From contig JAJGOT010000509.1 in assembly GCA_022457155.1 (NCBI GenBank), positions 486,501 through 550,500 of the forward strand: a stretch of DNA of 64,000 nucleotides. The letters run 5' to 3'. Position 1 is the stretch's first letter; each line of letters starts with the position of its first letter. Below the pieces are notes generated by a model that saw only the letters and a program-made list of their open reading frames with translations, had not been told where the DNA came from and searched no databases. Of the stretch, positions 30,197 to 41,400 are shown one piece after another. Both the position numbers and the translations under genes were made by a program. Origin of the DNA: Cladopsammia gracilis. Taxonomy: Eukaryota; Cnidaria; Anthozoa; Scleractinia; Dendrophylliidae.

Positions 30197-30339
30197 GTTA
30201 TTTACCGGCCTTGGTCGGTCCGTATAGGAAAAAACTGTGCCCTCGGTCTCGAGTACGGCCCTCGGCCTGCGGCCTCGGGCCGTACTCGAGACCTCTGGCA
30301 CAGTTTTTTCCTATACGGACCTCCCGGCCGGTAAATAAC
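30197..30339. repeat. Long palindrome (about 70-bp arms)
   Basis: GTTATTTACCGGCC at the left pairs with GGCCGGTAAATAAC at the right; GGTCCGTATAGGAAAAAACT and CTCGAGTACGGCCC also pair. The centre is CCTCGGCCTGCGGCCTCGG. Confidence 0.9.
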
Positions 30340-30659
30340 ATATATTTCTTTTAACGTAATTCTTTTAAACTTAATTAACGAATTTTTTTTAACGTAACTC
30401 TTTTAAATTCTTTCAAGGTATTGACGAAGTACTTTTAATTCTTGTTCTTGGTTAGAGTTCCCTTTTTATATAACTGTTTTTATCTTTAGGAATTTAGTAT
30501 TTTTAGAATTTTTCTAGTTATTCTTCTTATCTAGTATTTATCTATTATTTAACTCAGGGCCTTCCTGAAAACCACTTCGGCGAGAGGAGTCTCCTGTTAA
30601 AATATTATTATTATCGCTATTATTATAAATTGCTTCACTATCATGATTACAGAATTTTA

Positions 30660-30831
30660 AAGGGGTTTAGTTTTTGTATTGTTATGCTTGCACGCGATTT
30701 CCCGCGCTTGGTGCCCGCTACCTCTATTTGCTTCGAGTTCTGATTGGTTTATTGGATTGTCTGCGTCTCTTGTGATTGTTCGGAGTTATTACTTTGGTCT
30801 TGGTTTTACAACACGCACTTAAAAAACGCTT
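30660..30831 (+). mobile_element. 280-bp MITE family, copy 4 (internally deleted)
   Basis: Begins GGGGTTTAGTTTTTGTATTG, lacks the GATTGGCTAAAAAATC part, and ends ACTTAAAAAACGCT. Confidence 0.65.
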
Positions 30832-31260
30832 TAACAACAAACAAAAACCATATATAAATGAGTTTTTGTTTTTTTTTTCTTTGATAGAAGCAAAGTTAGA
30901 GGAGAGGAAAAGTGATGTTTCGCCAAGATTTGCTGAACACATCTGGGGAAAGTATCTCTGTTTACTTGGTCTCTCATTAACAAGTTTAGAACTGGTTCCC
31001 TAAACTGCTTCACTACAATTTTGGATTTCAACATCATAACAACAAGGCCATGTGTTCATACAAATCAGCTTTTACTTCATTGCATTATTTTCTTTAGAAG
31101 CGACTCTGAGGCGAAGAAAGGATATATTCTGTCATGACATGTCTAACATATCTGGGAAAAGTATCTCCATTTCTCGAGCTCTCATTAACAAGGTATTAAC
31201 GGAGCAGTTTAATCTTAGACGTTTCCCAAAATCGCTCCACTATCATGACTACAAAATTTT

Positions 31261-31516
31261 AGAGAGGTTTTGGTTTGGTTTTGCATTGCTATGCCTTACG
31301 ACTGGCTACAACGTGACGCCCCACTTTATCAACAAATCAAAAGTAAAACCAAAACCATTCGGCGTGACTTGGTTGCACGCGTTTTCCCGCGCTTGGCGCC
31401 CGCTACCTGTATTTGCTTCGATTTCTGATTGGTTCATTGGATTGTCTGCGTCTGTTGTGATTAGCGAGAACAGTTACGCTTGTTTTGGTTTTGCGACGCT
31501 TAGTGAAAACTGCTCT
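31261..31516 (+). mobile_element. 280-bp MITE family, copy 5
   Basis: AGAGAGGTTTTGG to AGTGAAAACTGCTCT, diverged. It is followed at 31570-31690 by one inverted unit of the 88-bp repeat found at 43952-44270. Confidence 0.75.
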
Positions 31517-32040
31517 AACTCCAAGTACAGTTTTGGGTTCTGCTGACAATTCAAGTAAATTCCAAATTTCTTGTAAAATATTGAGAAACAAATGGTACCA
31601 TGCAAAAGTACAGCCGAAGAGGTTTCATTTGAATGGTCACACCATAGGATTTTGTCCACAGACTCAAAAGTTAGAACTGCACTACATGTCTCCATAATTG
31701 AGTCTGGGATTGAAAGGGTTAAGGATCTTTAAAGTAGATTAACTAGTATTCCATTTAGGGAGAGTAGTAATACTCATAGTCGCTTCGTGAGTCCCATCCG
31801 TCGGGGGAGGGCGGGGAGGGGAGTAGCAGTGGCTGATCTAGGGGAGGAGCCCGGGTAGGAATTATCCAAGTCGTTGTGTTAACATCTTCAAAAACTATAA
31901 TAACGGCAAAACCACAGCGACAAACCAATGAAGAGTGCCGGATCTATCGTAGACCTGGATCAGTAAAAATCTTCAAATAGTAAAGGTAAAAACGGCAAAC
32001 TGATCCTTACGGCAAGAAGAAGAGATAGAGACAGAAGTGA

Positions 32041-32092
<52 letters not shown>
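32041..32092. repeat. (ATA)n microsatellite
   Basis: Uninterrupted AAT/ATA trinucleotides; possibly the tail of the adjacent Penelope-like fragment. Confidence 0.9.
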
Positions 32093-32096
<4 letters not shown>

Positions 32097-32099
32097 CAG

Positions 32100-32400
32100 T
32101 TGAATATATTTGCCCGATATTTCGGTTTGCAAAACAAACCTTCTACGGGGGCTAAACAAAACAAAAATGAATTCAGAAATGAAATGACCGTTACATACAA
32201 AACATTACAAATATGACATACAACAGAATAACAGAAAATGATCGGTAAGAAATAAGCTAAATGTCACTAATTAAGTTCATCACGTCTATTTATACCATGA
32301 GGATCAAGTGTCATCGCTTTATCTATAAGATGGGCCTCGCGTGCCTTTCTGACTGAGTCGCGGTTGCTGTGGATGAGTTCCTCTTTTTCTAGAGAAAGCA
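32100..32400 (-). pseudogene. Penelope-like element 3' fragment
   Basis: The minus strand ends with an open stretch whose core is KAREAHLIDKAMTLDPHGIN and then a stop. This resembles the C-terminal end of the GIY-YIG endonuclease of Penelope-like retroelements (a basic R-E helix, then a T-L-x-P-x-G-I-N word). The downstream words CCCGATATTTCGGTTTGC fit a retroelement 3' region. The reverse transcriptase is missing. Confidence 0.45.
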
Positions 32401-32591
32401 ATGGAACTAAAACTCACTGGAAACGCTCTAAATCGCCGCCAAAACCACACAGGAGACAAGGAAACACACAAGCGACATAAGGTAGGCAATTTTTATTGAA
32501 ATCTTGTTCGTATTTTTTAACTCCTAGAATGGCCGTTTTTCATCATACAAATCCTTATAATTTCGCTCGTAGCGTTTACCATGACACATAC

Positions 32592-32752
32592 ACCTAATTC
32601 AATAAAGGTTGCTTTGGCAGTTGGTCATTGGTAATTGGGATTTGGCATTTGGCATACGGAACACAATACAATGCTTCGCTTGAGTGACCGCCAAACAATA
32701 GCTTCCCAATGCCCAATTACCAATGACCAAAGCAACCTTTATTGAATTAGGT
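32592..32752. repeat. Hairpin with about 41-bp arms
   Basis: ACCTAATTCAATAAAGGTTG and onward pairs with the right end, apart from a 7-bp insertion in the left arm. The loop is about 70 bp. MITE-like. Confidence 0.85.
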
Positions 32753-33527
32753 ATATAGCTTGGGCTACCTGTGGTTTGAAGTCAAAGAATTGAAGAGTTA
32801 TTAGCGTGACATAAATATGCATTATGTGAAACGAGACTGTCTAGACAACTGAATGACTTAATTACACTGGGGAAATAAACAAGGAACGAGTGAAAATTTG
32901 CATATCTGTCCCCGTATACTATATCCCGTTCAAAGCTAGCAGCATTGACATGGAACCCATACGTTCATAGATGTACATTAATCGTGCAATTAAGATATCG
33001 TGATTTACTGTATTCTGAGGCATTTTGAGGCCGTTTCTTTGGGCGTTTCTTTGTATGTCTAATTAATTCCCATTGGCCTTTTTCATTTTTCTATGACAAC
33101 GTTATCGCAATTAGGTGTATATATGTGTATCATGTTTTTTATTTCAAAAATCTATCTAAAGTTGGTAATGTTTACTACTCTAATGTTTCCTTTATAAGCG
33201 AATCGGGGGAGAGGAAAGGTGATATTTTGATAAGATATGTTGAACATATCTGAGCAAATTATCTCCATTCCAAGCGTTCCCTTTAACAAAATTTTAAACA
33301 TTACGCTCAAGTTGTTACCACACCCTTGGTCTAATTATTAAATATGACATTGTATGTTTGGCAAATTCATTATACAACTGTTGAAGGTATGACAACATAC
33401 AAAACTAACCTTGTTTACCCAAATTATGAATCCATTGCAAGTAAAAATGCTCACTGACAATTTTTATTTTTTTCCTAAAACATTTGTTTTTACCATTGCA
33501 GTTGTATGTTCTGTTTTATTTTATTAT

Positions 33528-34414
33528 TTATAACATAGCGGGCAAAATTACTGAATGTTGATTGGCTGAGACAGAGGGCATTTTTCCTTAATAACGAAAG
33601 CACTTTTGGTAATCAAGAGGGCATGATTACTTGATCCTGATTGGTCGAGCATAAACATTTCTCACTCGTGATTGGTTGAGCGTGTCGTTCTCGTTGCATT
33701 CAGTTGGCTTAGCGGGATTTTGAAGAAAATTTACAAACGGGGCACTCGCATGTTTCGCCGGGGATTTTTCGATAAAAAAGGAAGCAAATCGGATGATACG
33801 TAAGAAAGAAATTCTACAGGTGAATTACAGCATTTTACGCCAAACAGGAAGCGATTATTTGTGTTAAAACGGGGATTAACCAGGCGCCTGCAGGCCAGTT
33901 TGCGACGTTGAAGACCTCGAAGAAATTCATTCATGGCGGCAAAAGGTTTTAAAATTCCATCACTTCATTGAATGTATGCGGATTTCTGCGGACCAAAGGA
34001 AAGAACTTTGAAAGATTTTGCCGAAAGGGACAATATACGTTTAACAGGAGAAAGAATAAGGCTAAAAAAGGAAAAGAAAGTAATTAAATTGCCAAAAGTG
34101 CAAGCAAGTTTGAACTCGCGATTTGTTGTTGTTATCAAAGCGGCAAAATCTTCAAACACAGGTACGCTTAAATAAAACTTGCTTTGTTTTTGTCGTAAAG
34201 TGTCTTTTATCGATAAAAATTAGGCTATGTTCTCCAGATGTACATAACAGCCAAATGTATCTTTGACCGATTAGAAATTATTCAACCACAGTGAGTTGAA
34301 AAGTTTTTCTTGTCAATTTGCGAGAGAGTATTTTCGCTTCGGGTAGTTTCAAGTCTGAGTGACTCTTAAAAAGTCTGAAAGGTTTCCCTATAATTTTGCC
34401 TGCTATGTTATAAA
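33528..34414. mobile_element. TIR element, TTTATAACATAGC termini
   Basis: Left TTTATAACATAGCGGGCAAAATTA-like end at 33528 and its inverse at 34391-34414. Inside, a 67-aa minus frame (33934-33731) and a 67-aa plus frame (33972-34175, Lys-rich) are open but not recognised. A weaker third copy of the end lies near 34590. Confidence 0.6.
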
Positions 34415-34417
34415 CAA

Positions 34418-34574
34418 GTAATCGCATGTTCCCTCGTAAAATTAAGGATTAATATCACGTGTTTTCAGAAGCTGTAAAAATTGCCCTCGTCGCTTTGCGA
34501 CTCGGGCAATTTCTACAGCTTCTGAAAACACGCGTGATATTAATCCTTAATTTTACTCGAGCCCATGCGATTAC
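34418..34574. repeat. Long palindrome next to the TIR element
   Basis: GTAATCGCATG pairs with CATGCGATTAC, and AAAATTAAGGATTAATATCA plus the TTTTCAGAAGCTGTA words pair through to the centre GCTTTGCGAC. Confidence 0.9.
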
Positions 34575-34743
34575 ATATACTTATTAACATTTTGGGCAGC
34601 CTGTTAATTTAACATCAATATTTTAAGACAGCATACATGTACATGTTTGATATATGAACATATTCATAAGCTTTTAATTATAATTTGTGGTGAGATATGT
34701 ACAGCCCCCACGGCGGGGTCATACGAAGAAGGGAAGCCTGCAC

Positions 34744-35957
34744 ATTCTCGTCCCCAGAGCCTTCGTTTCGTTTGGTCAGCGGAAAAAATGAAGGGCTCTG
34801 GTAACAGTGCCTTCCGGATGTCGTAAAATCCACGACATCCGTTAGCGCATGCCTAATGCATTAATGTACTATTGCGCTTGCTCAATGCCAGAAACCGGAA
34901 ATAATAAAACCTTCGTGTGTGCATTCTCGTCTCCAGAGCCCTCGTTTCGTTTGATTGAGCTCTGGAGACGAGACTGTTGTGTGTGTGAAATGGCGTTCGA
35001 AAGGACTGTACAAGACGTAACAATTACAGGAAAACATCGCGCTAAAAAGGGAAGAAGAAAAGCTTTATGTGCTGCTGTTATTTAGAAGAAAGATTGTCTT
35101 CGTATTTTGCCTACTCTTTTTAGAAATTGCTCGATAAGTCAACCGATTTCTTTCGTTTGGGAGCTGTACATTTATCGTTTCGCCACTGAATGCTATCATA
35201 TCCGACCAAATCAGTTGAGACAGCTAAGTTTGTTGATGGACACGCTGTGGTCATTGATTAGGCTTATTTCATCGAACAGTGGTAAGAAATATCGAGAAAT
35301 TTTTGTTTTGCATTCGAGGGGGGCTTCGAGAGTGACCTTCGTTTCCCTAGATTTGTATTTCAAGTTGTAGCAAAGAGTACTATACTACCTAATAAAGAAA
35401 ATATAACTTGCTTACGAGAGTGCTGATAGCGTTGTTGTTGTTGTTGTTGTTTAAAATGGGTAACCTAGTGGTAATATTTCTTTTCACCCTTGGGCTTTCT
35501 TCAGGATTTCTGCCTCTCCTTTAATTAATACTCGTCCCTGTTGCAAGCAACATACTTCTTTAATATCCGTGGCCGCTTATAGCTTTGTCTTCCAAGACAC
35601 ATACTGATTATTTTCCGAAACGAATCGCTCATATTTAGCGACAATCAGATCCCGTTATACTTTGAAATTTGGCAGCCGTATCTTTACCTGCTAAACTAAA
35701 CAAAATTGGGTGACATTGGTCGTTGAATGCGTTGAAATTAAAACGTTGGTTTTGTTGATGTTCGATGATGTAGTCATAGGACTTCAACATTTGAAATTCA
35801 ACCGGAAGTAAAACCTTATGCGTAGAGACGTATTTTTTTTTACCTTGTTGCACATATATTCCTAAACGGCCAATCAAAACATTCAAATTTTTGTCCGTTA
35901 CCAGAGCTACACGAGACGCAATTTTAAAAAAAACCGTGGAGCTCTGGGGACGAGAAT
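34744..35957. mobile_element. TIR remnant, ATTCTCGTCCCCAGAGC termini
   Basis: ATTCTCGTCCCCAGAGC at 34744 is repeated inverted at 35941-35957. A small nested palindrome of the same word lies at 34923-34973 (ATTCTCGTCTCCAGAGC). The arrangement fits insertion of MITE relatives into one another. Confidence 0.5.
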
Positions 35958-36039
35958 GAAGCCTGCACGCATCCTTCAAAATCGCGGCTGCCGCCGCAAT
36001 TGTCTCTTTCGTAAACGGTCGATTCCATTTTAGCGACAC
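35635..36039 (-). CDS. Unassigned 134-aa ORF
   Basis: Open from ATG 36039 to a stop at 35635: MSLKWNRPFTKETIAAAAAI, then a beta-like stretch (LNVLIGRLGIYVQQGKKKYV) and an end rich in F, N and Q. The composition is protein-like, but no family is recognised. It overlaps the right end of a transposon remnant, so it may be chance or transposon-derived. Confidence 0.25.
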   Translation of the reverse strand: MSLKWNRPFTKETIAAAAAILKDACRLHSRPQSSTVFFKIASRVALVTDKNLNVLIGRLGIYVQQGKKKYVSTHKVLLPVEFQMLKSYDYIIEHQQNQRFNFNAFNDQCHPILFSLAGKDTAAKFQSITGSDCR

Positions 36040-36295
36040 TTAGAAAAATTTTCACCAGAGCAAAAAGAAATAGCACTAATATGTCAATATGAAATAGGTG
36101 AGTTGAAAATATTATACATTGATCTTCTATCTAAATCTTCATATTCTTTTGAATACTTCAAAAAAATCCCTACTTCACTCAAACCAATCCAAATTATACT
36201 TGCCAAAATGTTCTTACCCTCAAAAAATCCTAAAATCAAAAATTTCAAACCCATCTTTGCACATCGCGATCACTTTAAATCCGGAGTACCCCCCT

Positions 36296-37530
36296 GTACA
36301 GAAGCTTCTAAGGGACACCCACTTTTACGCTAAATCGGAGTTTGTTTTTTGAAAATCGGAGTTTGTTTTTCAAAATCGGAGTTTGTTTTTTGAAAGTCGG
36401 AGTTTGTTTTTCGAAAATCGGAGTTTGTTTTTAGAAAATCGGAGTTTGTTTTTTTGAAAATAGGAGTTTGTTTTTCGAAAATCGGAGTTTATTTTTTTGA
36501 AACTCGGAGTTTGTTTTTCGAAAATCGGAGTTTGTTTTTCGAGAATCGGAGTTTGTTTTTTTTGAAAATCGGAGTTTGTTTTTCGAAAATCGGAGTTTGT
36601 TTTTCGAAAATCGGAGTTTGTTTTTTTGAAAATCGGAGTTTGTTTTTCGAAAATCGGAGTTTTTTTTTTGCAAGTCGGAGTTTGTTTTTTTTGAAAATCG
36701 GGAGTTGTTTTTAGATGAAAATCTGAGCCAAGTTGGCCCCAGACCATGCGCTGTCATCATCATCAAAATGGCGGCTGTGCGCTGATGCAAAAGGTTCCAT
36801 TGGAAGGAGGTTTGTGTGGTCAAGATGTTGCCAATATTGTTGCTGATTGTAAATTTATAACTTGTAGACAGTGTTTTACCTCGATATGTTCCTTCGCTGC
36901 GCTTTAATGTTGGACAGAAATCCCGTATCCTTTTAAAAATTATGTACATGTTGTTTTATTTAGTTTGTCAAACAAGGAAATACAGGGCAACGTAAGAACG
37001 TCAGTTCGTTAGTTATCATGTTGTTCATTTATCCTATTATTGCAATGCAAAAGAAAGGAAAATATATCGCTGACAGCGCATGATCTGGGGCCAACTTGGA
37101 GTCCAATTTTCTAAAAACAAACTCCGATCTTGAGAAAAACAAACTCCAATTTTCGAAAAAACAAACTCCGATTTTCGAAAAAACAAACTCAGATTTTCAA
37201 AAAAACAAACTCCGATTTTCGAAAAACAAACTCCGATTTTCGAAAAACAAACTCCTATTTTCAAAAAACAAACTCTGATTTTCGAAAAACAAACTCCGAT
37301 TTTCAAAAAAACACACTCCGATTTTCAAAAAAACAAACTCCGATTTTCGAAAAACAAACTCCGATTTTCAAAAAACAAACTTCGATTTTAGAAAAAACAA
37401 ACTCCGATTTTCAAAAAACAAACTCCGATTTTCAAAAAACAAACTCCGATTTTCGAAAAACAAACTCCGATTTTCAAAAAACAAACTCCGATTTAGCGTA
37501 AAAGTGGGTGTCCCTTAGAAGCTTCCGTAC
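36296..37530. mobile_element. Foldback element with tandem-repeat arms
   Basis: Outer ends read GTACAGAAGCTTCTAAGGGA and the inverse, about 45 bp nearly identical through CACCCACTTTTACGCTAAAT. Each arm then runs through about 17-18 copies of a ~21-22 bp unit, GGAGTTTGTTTTTCGAAAATC on the left (36335-36705), inverted on the right (37110-37495). Inner arm ends (AAGTTGGCCCCAGA) also pair. The middle ~330 bp has no recognised gene. This is the architecture of FB-type foldback transposons. Confidence 0.85.
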
Positions 37531-37662
37531 CCCTGGACTTTTGTCACCCCCTGGGATTTTACAGTGCGACACGCCTTACTGTGAGCACACAAGAAACCTT
37601 TTTACAAGTTTTACGATATCACCAGCTAATTCTTATATAACGAGAGGCTCCAAGCAGCCTAT

Positions 37663-38118
37663 ACTCATGCACATGCGTAACAAAGTTTTATGATATATTT
37701 TAAACATGATAAGAAGATGTCCGACATGGAGAAGAGTTACTCCTTTCATTCAGTCATCGTTCCTGCAAACCACGTTGTTTACTATTGAATGTTATGTAAA
37801 TGAAGGCTGTACCACAATGAAGCCAGTGATTCTTCTAAGTCTTATATATACCTAACGTGAACAGTAGTAATGTAAGTAGGGTTGTAGGAGACGCTGTCGT
37901 GACACTTCAGTAACGCTGTTTTACCGGAAGTGGGAGTAGCCGGAAGTCACTAAACAGGAAGTGTAAATGGCAAAGCTATGAACCGGAAGTGCACAATTTA
38001 AAATTTGCGTGCATAAATTTGCATGCAAAATCGTGACACCAAAAAAAAAGAAAAATAATAATAATAATAAAAGAAACACGGTGGCCATTTTATAACTCAT
38101 TCCGCTACGCGCATGAGT
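37663..38118 (+). mobile_element. ACTCATGC-terminus MITE, copy 1
   Basis: Inverted ends ACTCATGC and GCATGAGT. The interior (GGTTGTAGGAGACGCTGTCG, ACTTCCGGTT words, AATAATAATAA run) is shared, inverted, with 51640-52083; the end alone recurs at 53197-53247. Confidence 0.75.
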
Positions 38119-38481
38119 AATCATACAATATACTAGGGCCCTACCTTCATATTCCCTGAGATCTTCTTGAAGAGTAATTTTAGAGCATCCTCGGGGTAAA
38201 ATGTTAATTGAAGTTCATTTGAAGTTAGGGCTAATTTACTGTAGCATGACTACTCTGAAATTGTATGCAATGCACTGCCAGAAAACAAACCCGATATCAC
38301 AAGTATTACTCTTTTTAAATTCTCTATTCTGAGTGAGTAGATACATGTCTTGTTTCAATAAGCATGATGTTATTATAATTTTAGATTAATATAATATCAC
38401 TACATCATTTGACTTTTATCTATAATTTCTAAAACACTTTTTATTGCTAGAAAATAATTATGTTTAATTATGTTCTTTCAG

Positions 38482-41400
38482 GTTGGTGTCACATGTTAAG
38501 ACTAGAGTGGGAATATGCTCTTCCAGCATTTTTTAGGTATGTTTTACATGTTTCATTAACAGCTTTTCCTTTTCTTCTAGAAATTTCCAAATGTAACGTA
38601 ACTACTGAAAATGAAAGTAGCATGCAACTTCCTCTAAAGTAATGATCCCCATGAGTAACAACCCAAACATGAATTAAATCTTTATAAGAAACAAAAAGTG
38701 ACAACTGCAGTAAGATCCAAGAAAGCATCTCTTACAATTCATTTTAACAGCTCACAGTACAATATTTTACAATAGCTAATACTAAGTTGCCTTTACACAG
38801 TTTACAATAAATTAACAAAAATGTACATTTTTTCCTGAGGCTTTGTTTCTTCAGAAATGTATTACAAGTATCCATTTATTAATTTTTGCCCGAATTAATG
38901 TCCATATCTCGATAACCGCAAATGGTGCCTTGGTCCTCTATATCTAGATTATAGTGTAGATAATTGGAAATTATAATTGAAAATGTTGGCACATGTACAT
39001 GTATCTGCCATGAACGGAGGTAATGTGCTTATTTATAACCAATAGCAAACTCATTTTTATAATTATGTATATGTCACTGGGGACCAGGAAACAAACTTGG
39101 AGGCGAGTACTTATACCAATACATTAAACCCTACATTAAGATGATCTTAAGGTTACAGTGTACCTTCAGATCGAAAATTTATTGAAAATTTTTTTTTTTG
39201 GCGTTAAAATAAAGTTTAGAGAATGAACTTCCATCCAAAAAAAAAGGATCGAAAAATGTGAAAATTGACGGAGAAATGACGGTATAACTTTTGTGGGCGG
39301 AGTTTGTTTATTAAGCGATCTGTTTTTTTAAGCGCCGTTTTCTCAAAGTTAATTTTTCGCTTGTTGGGGACAATTAAAAGAGCTACAACTCAAAGGAAAT
39401 TTGTTCGATTTTCCTTAAATTTGGACAGAAGCTAGGCTAACATATAATCAACAAAAACCTGTCGGCGAATTTCTTAATTCCGAAAACTTTTCGTCAAGAG
39501 ACATTTCCGTGCGATCATTCCAATTTTTTTTCTCCCCTTTTCGAAAATATTCCGTAACTTTTCACTGCAATTGAATATGGAAAATCGCCGACACGTTTTT
39601 TTAGCGCTTCGTGTCCGGAAACCCGAGAACAAATCAAATTAGCAAAATTTAATAATCGCTTTGAGTTATAGCGTTTTAAAGCTGATTCGGACGTTCGAAT
39701 TTAGACGTCGTAAAAAATTCGACAATTCATTTTATTACCAAATGGTTTCCATATTTAGATAGCCAGCTCTATAAGCTTTAATTTGATATCTGGGTTTAGG
39801 CATATTAAGTGTAATCTTAAGACGCTAGAGCTGTTATACTGGAGACACCCCCGAAGGTACACTGTAACCTTAAGCAGAAGAGCTCACATTTCATTGTTAT
39901 GTGTACTGTCCATGTTAATTTGCAGGCTGAAGAAGAATCTAAGTGGTCACAAAGTTACTATGCTTATCTCTGTGGAGGTAATTTCTTTAAGTCATTTCCT
40001 TTAGAGGGAAGGGGGAGGGTACAGTGTTCATTGTATGAAATAAAAAAAACGAGGGGGTCCAAATTTCCAACTTCCTGTTGTACCCTTGACTGCCATTTCC
40101 ATCCCAAAAATGTGGGACGGGGGGGGGGGGGGAACTTGGAGACAGAAGCCCAAACTTCCTACTTCCTTTTGTACCCTTCATCCCAAAAATGTGAGGTTGG
40201 GAAGAGGGGGCCCAAAATGTCTGACTTCTTTTCGTACCCTTTATTGCCATTTCCAACTGTGGGGGAGGGGGGGGGATAGGAGGGGGGGGGGGAGAGGGGG
40301 TCCAGGTGTCCGACTTCCATTTGTACCATTTACTCCCAGTTCTATCCCAAAAGTGTGTGTGTGGGGGCGGGGGGGGGGGGGTGACAGGGGACCCAAACAT
40401 CTCACTCCCTTTTTTACCCACCTCCTGTTGGGACTTCCTGCTCCAGCTTTTCTTCCCATCCCACTCCACAAAAATGTGTTTAAAAAGCTGCGAAACTCAC
40501 GAGTGACGTAGAAAACGAAAAAATATAAAACAAAATAGTGCAAGACAACAATAGGTAGAAATGGGTAAAAAACAAAGACAGGTTTTTACACCGAGGATGA
40601 GCCACTAAAATGGTACTATCATCACTAATATATATCCCTCCGTTTTCTGTTCTTTGTAGTCACAATAGGTATTTTAGGTAGCACAACAGAGGCCCATGCA
40701 CAATTTAAACAAGTTCCTAAATTTGTAAAGAAGAAAACTCCTTTGGAGCTGTTTCTTATGAGAAAGGTAAGCACTTTTCTATAAATTTGTAAATAAAAAT
40801 AATGACTGCCTAAAACTGAGTCAAAGTTTTCAATGAGTCAGCCGCCACTTTTTAATATCCAGAATTGTTTTGAGTGACTGCACAACATAATTGCATTGGC
40901 TTTCTTGCATGTTCCCGTGCTTGCTAACAGTTGCCTGTTTTGCCACATTTTGCAACAATCAGACGTCAGACGTTTTTCTGCCATTTACACCAGTTATTTG
41001 TTTTCACGAACATGGTACTGACTGGGTTACCGGGGGAGGGGGGGAGGACTTGATATGAAAATGACAGGGTTGCTCGTTGTACCTTTTAGGGGTCGAAATT
41101 TGTAGACTGATACCGCTTAGGAAACCACGACTATCAAACGTGCCACGCCTATCAAACGAGATTCTGGTACCTTTTAGAGTGTTTTTCGAAAATTTCCGAC
41201 GAGCACCCGGGACTGGGTTTTGTTTTCCATTTGTTCTCTTTGATTTCAATGACAAGTTTAGTTTCACTTTTTTCCATGCATGCTCTACAAATCCACAAAT
41301 CTAGTTTTAGCAGAAAGTAAGATGATTGTCACATTTGTTTGCAACCTGTTTGCAAAAAGTTTTCCTGACTGGCAGCCGGGAACTAGGCGAACTAGGGGAA

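Larger units (their letters stand above)
28071..33290 (+). repeat. Exon-like ~95-bp unit, six dispersed copies
   Basis: Copies at 28071-28167, 28359-28452, 28831-28925, 30888-30984, 31098-31192 and 33196-33290. Each contains GAGGCGAAGAAAGG..ATATT, CATATCTGGGCAAAGTATCT and ends CTCATTAACAAG. Several are preceded by TTCTTT(N)AG and three are followed by GTATTAA, like an exon between splice sites. Different copies keep different frames open. The copies alternate with the 280-bp MITE and an AAGGCCATGTGTTCATA word, so a larger unit was duplicated several times. Confidence 0.65.

Noticed and set aside
36370..37501. Frames encoding SDFRKTN and ENRSLFF repeats
   Set aside because: Translations of the ~22-bp foldback repeats, open in both directions.
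39987..40543. Proline/glycine-rich frames on both strands in a TTC39 intron
   Set aside because: They follow a G-rich degenerate minisatellite and lie between well-defined exons.
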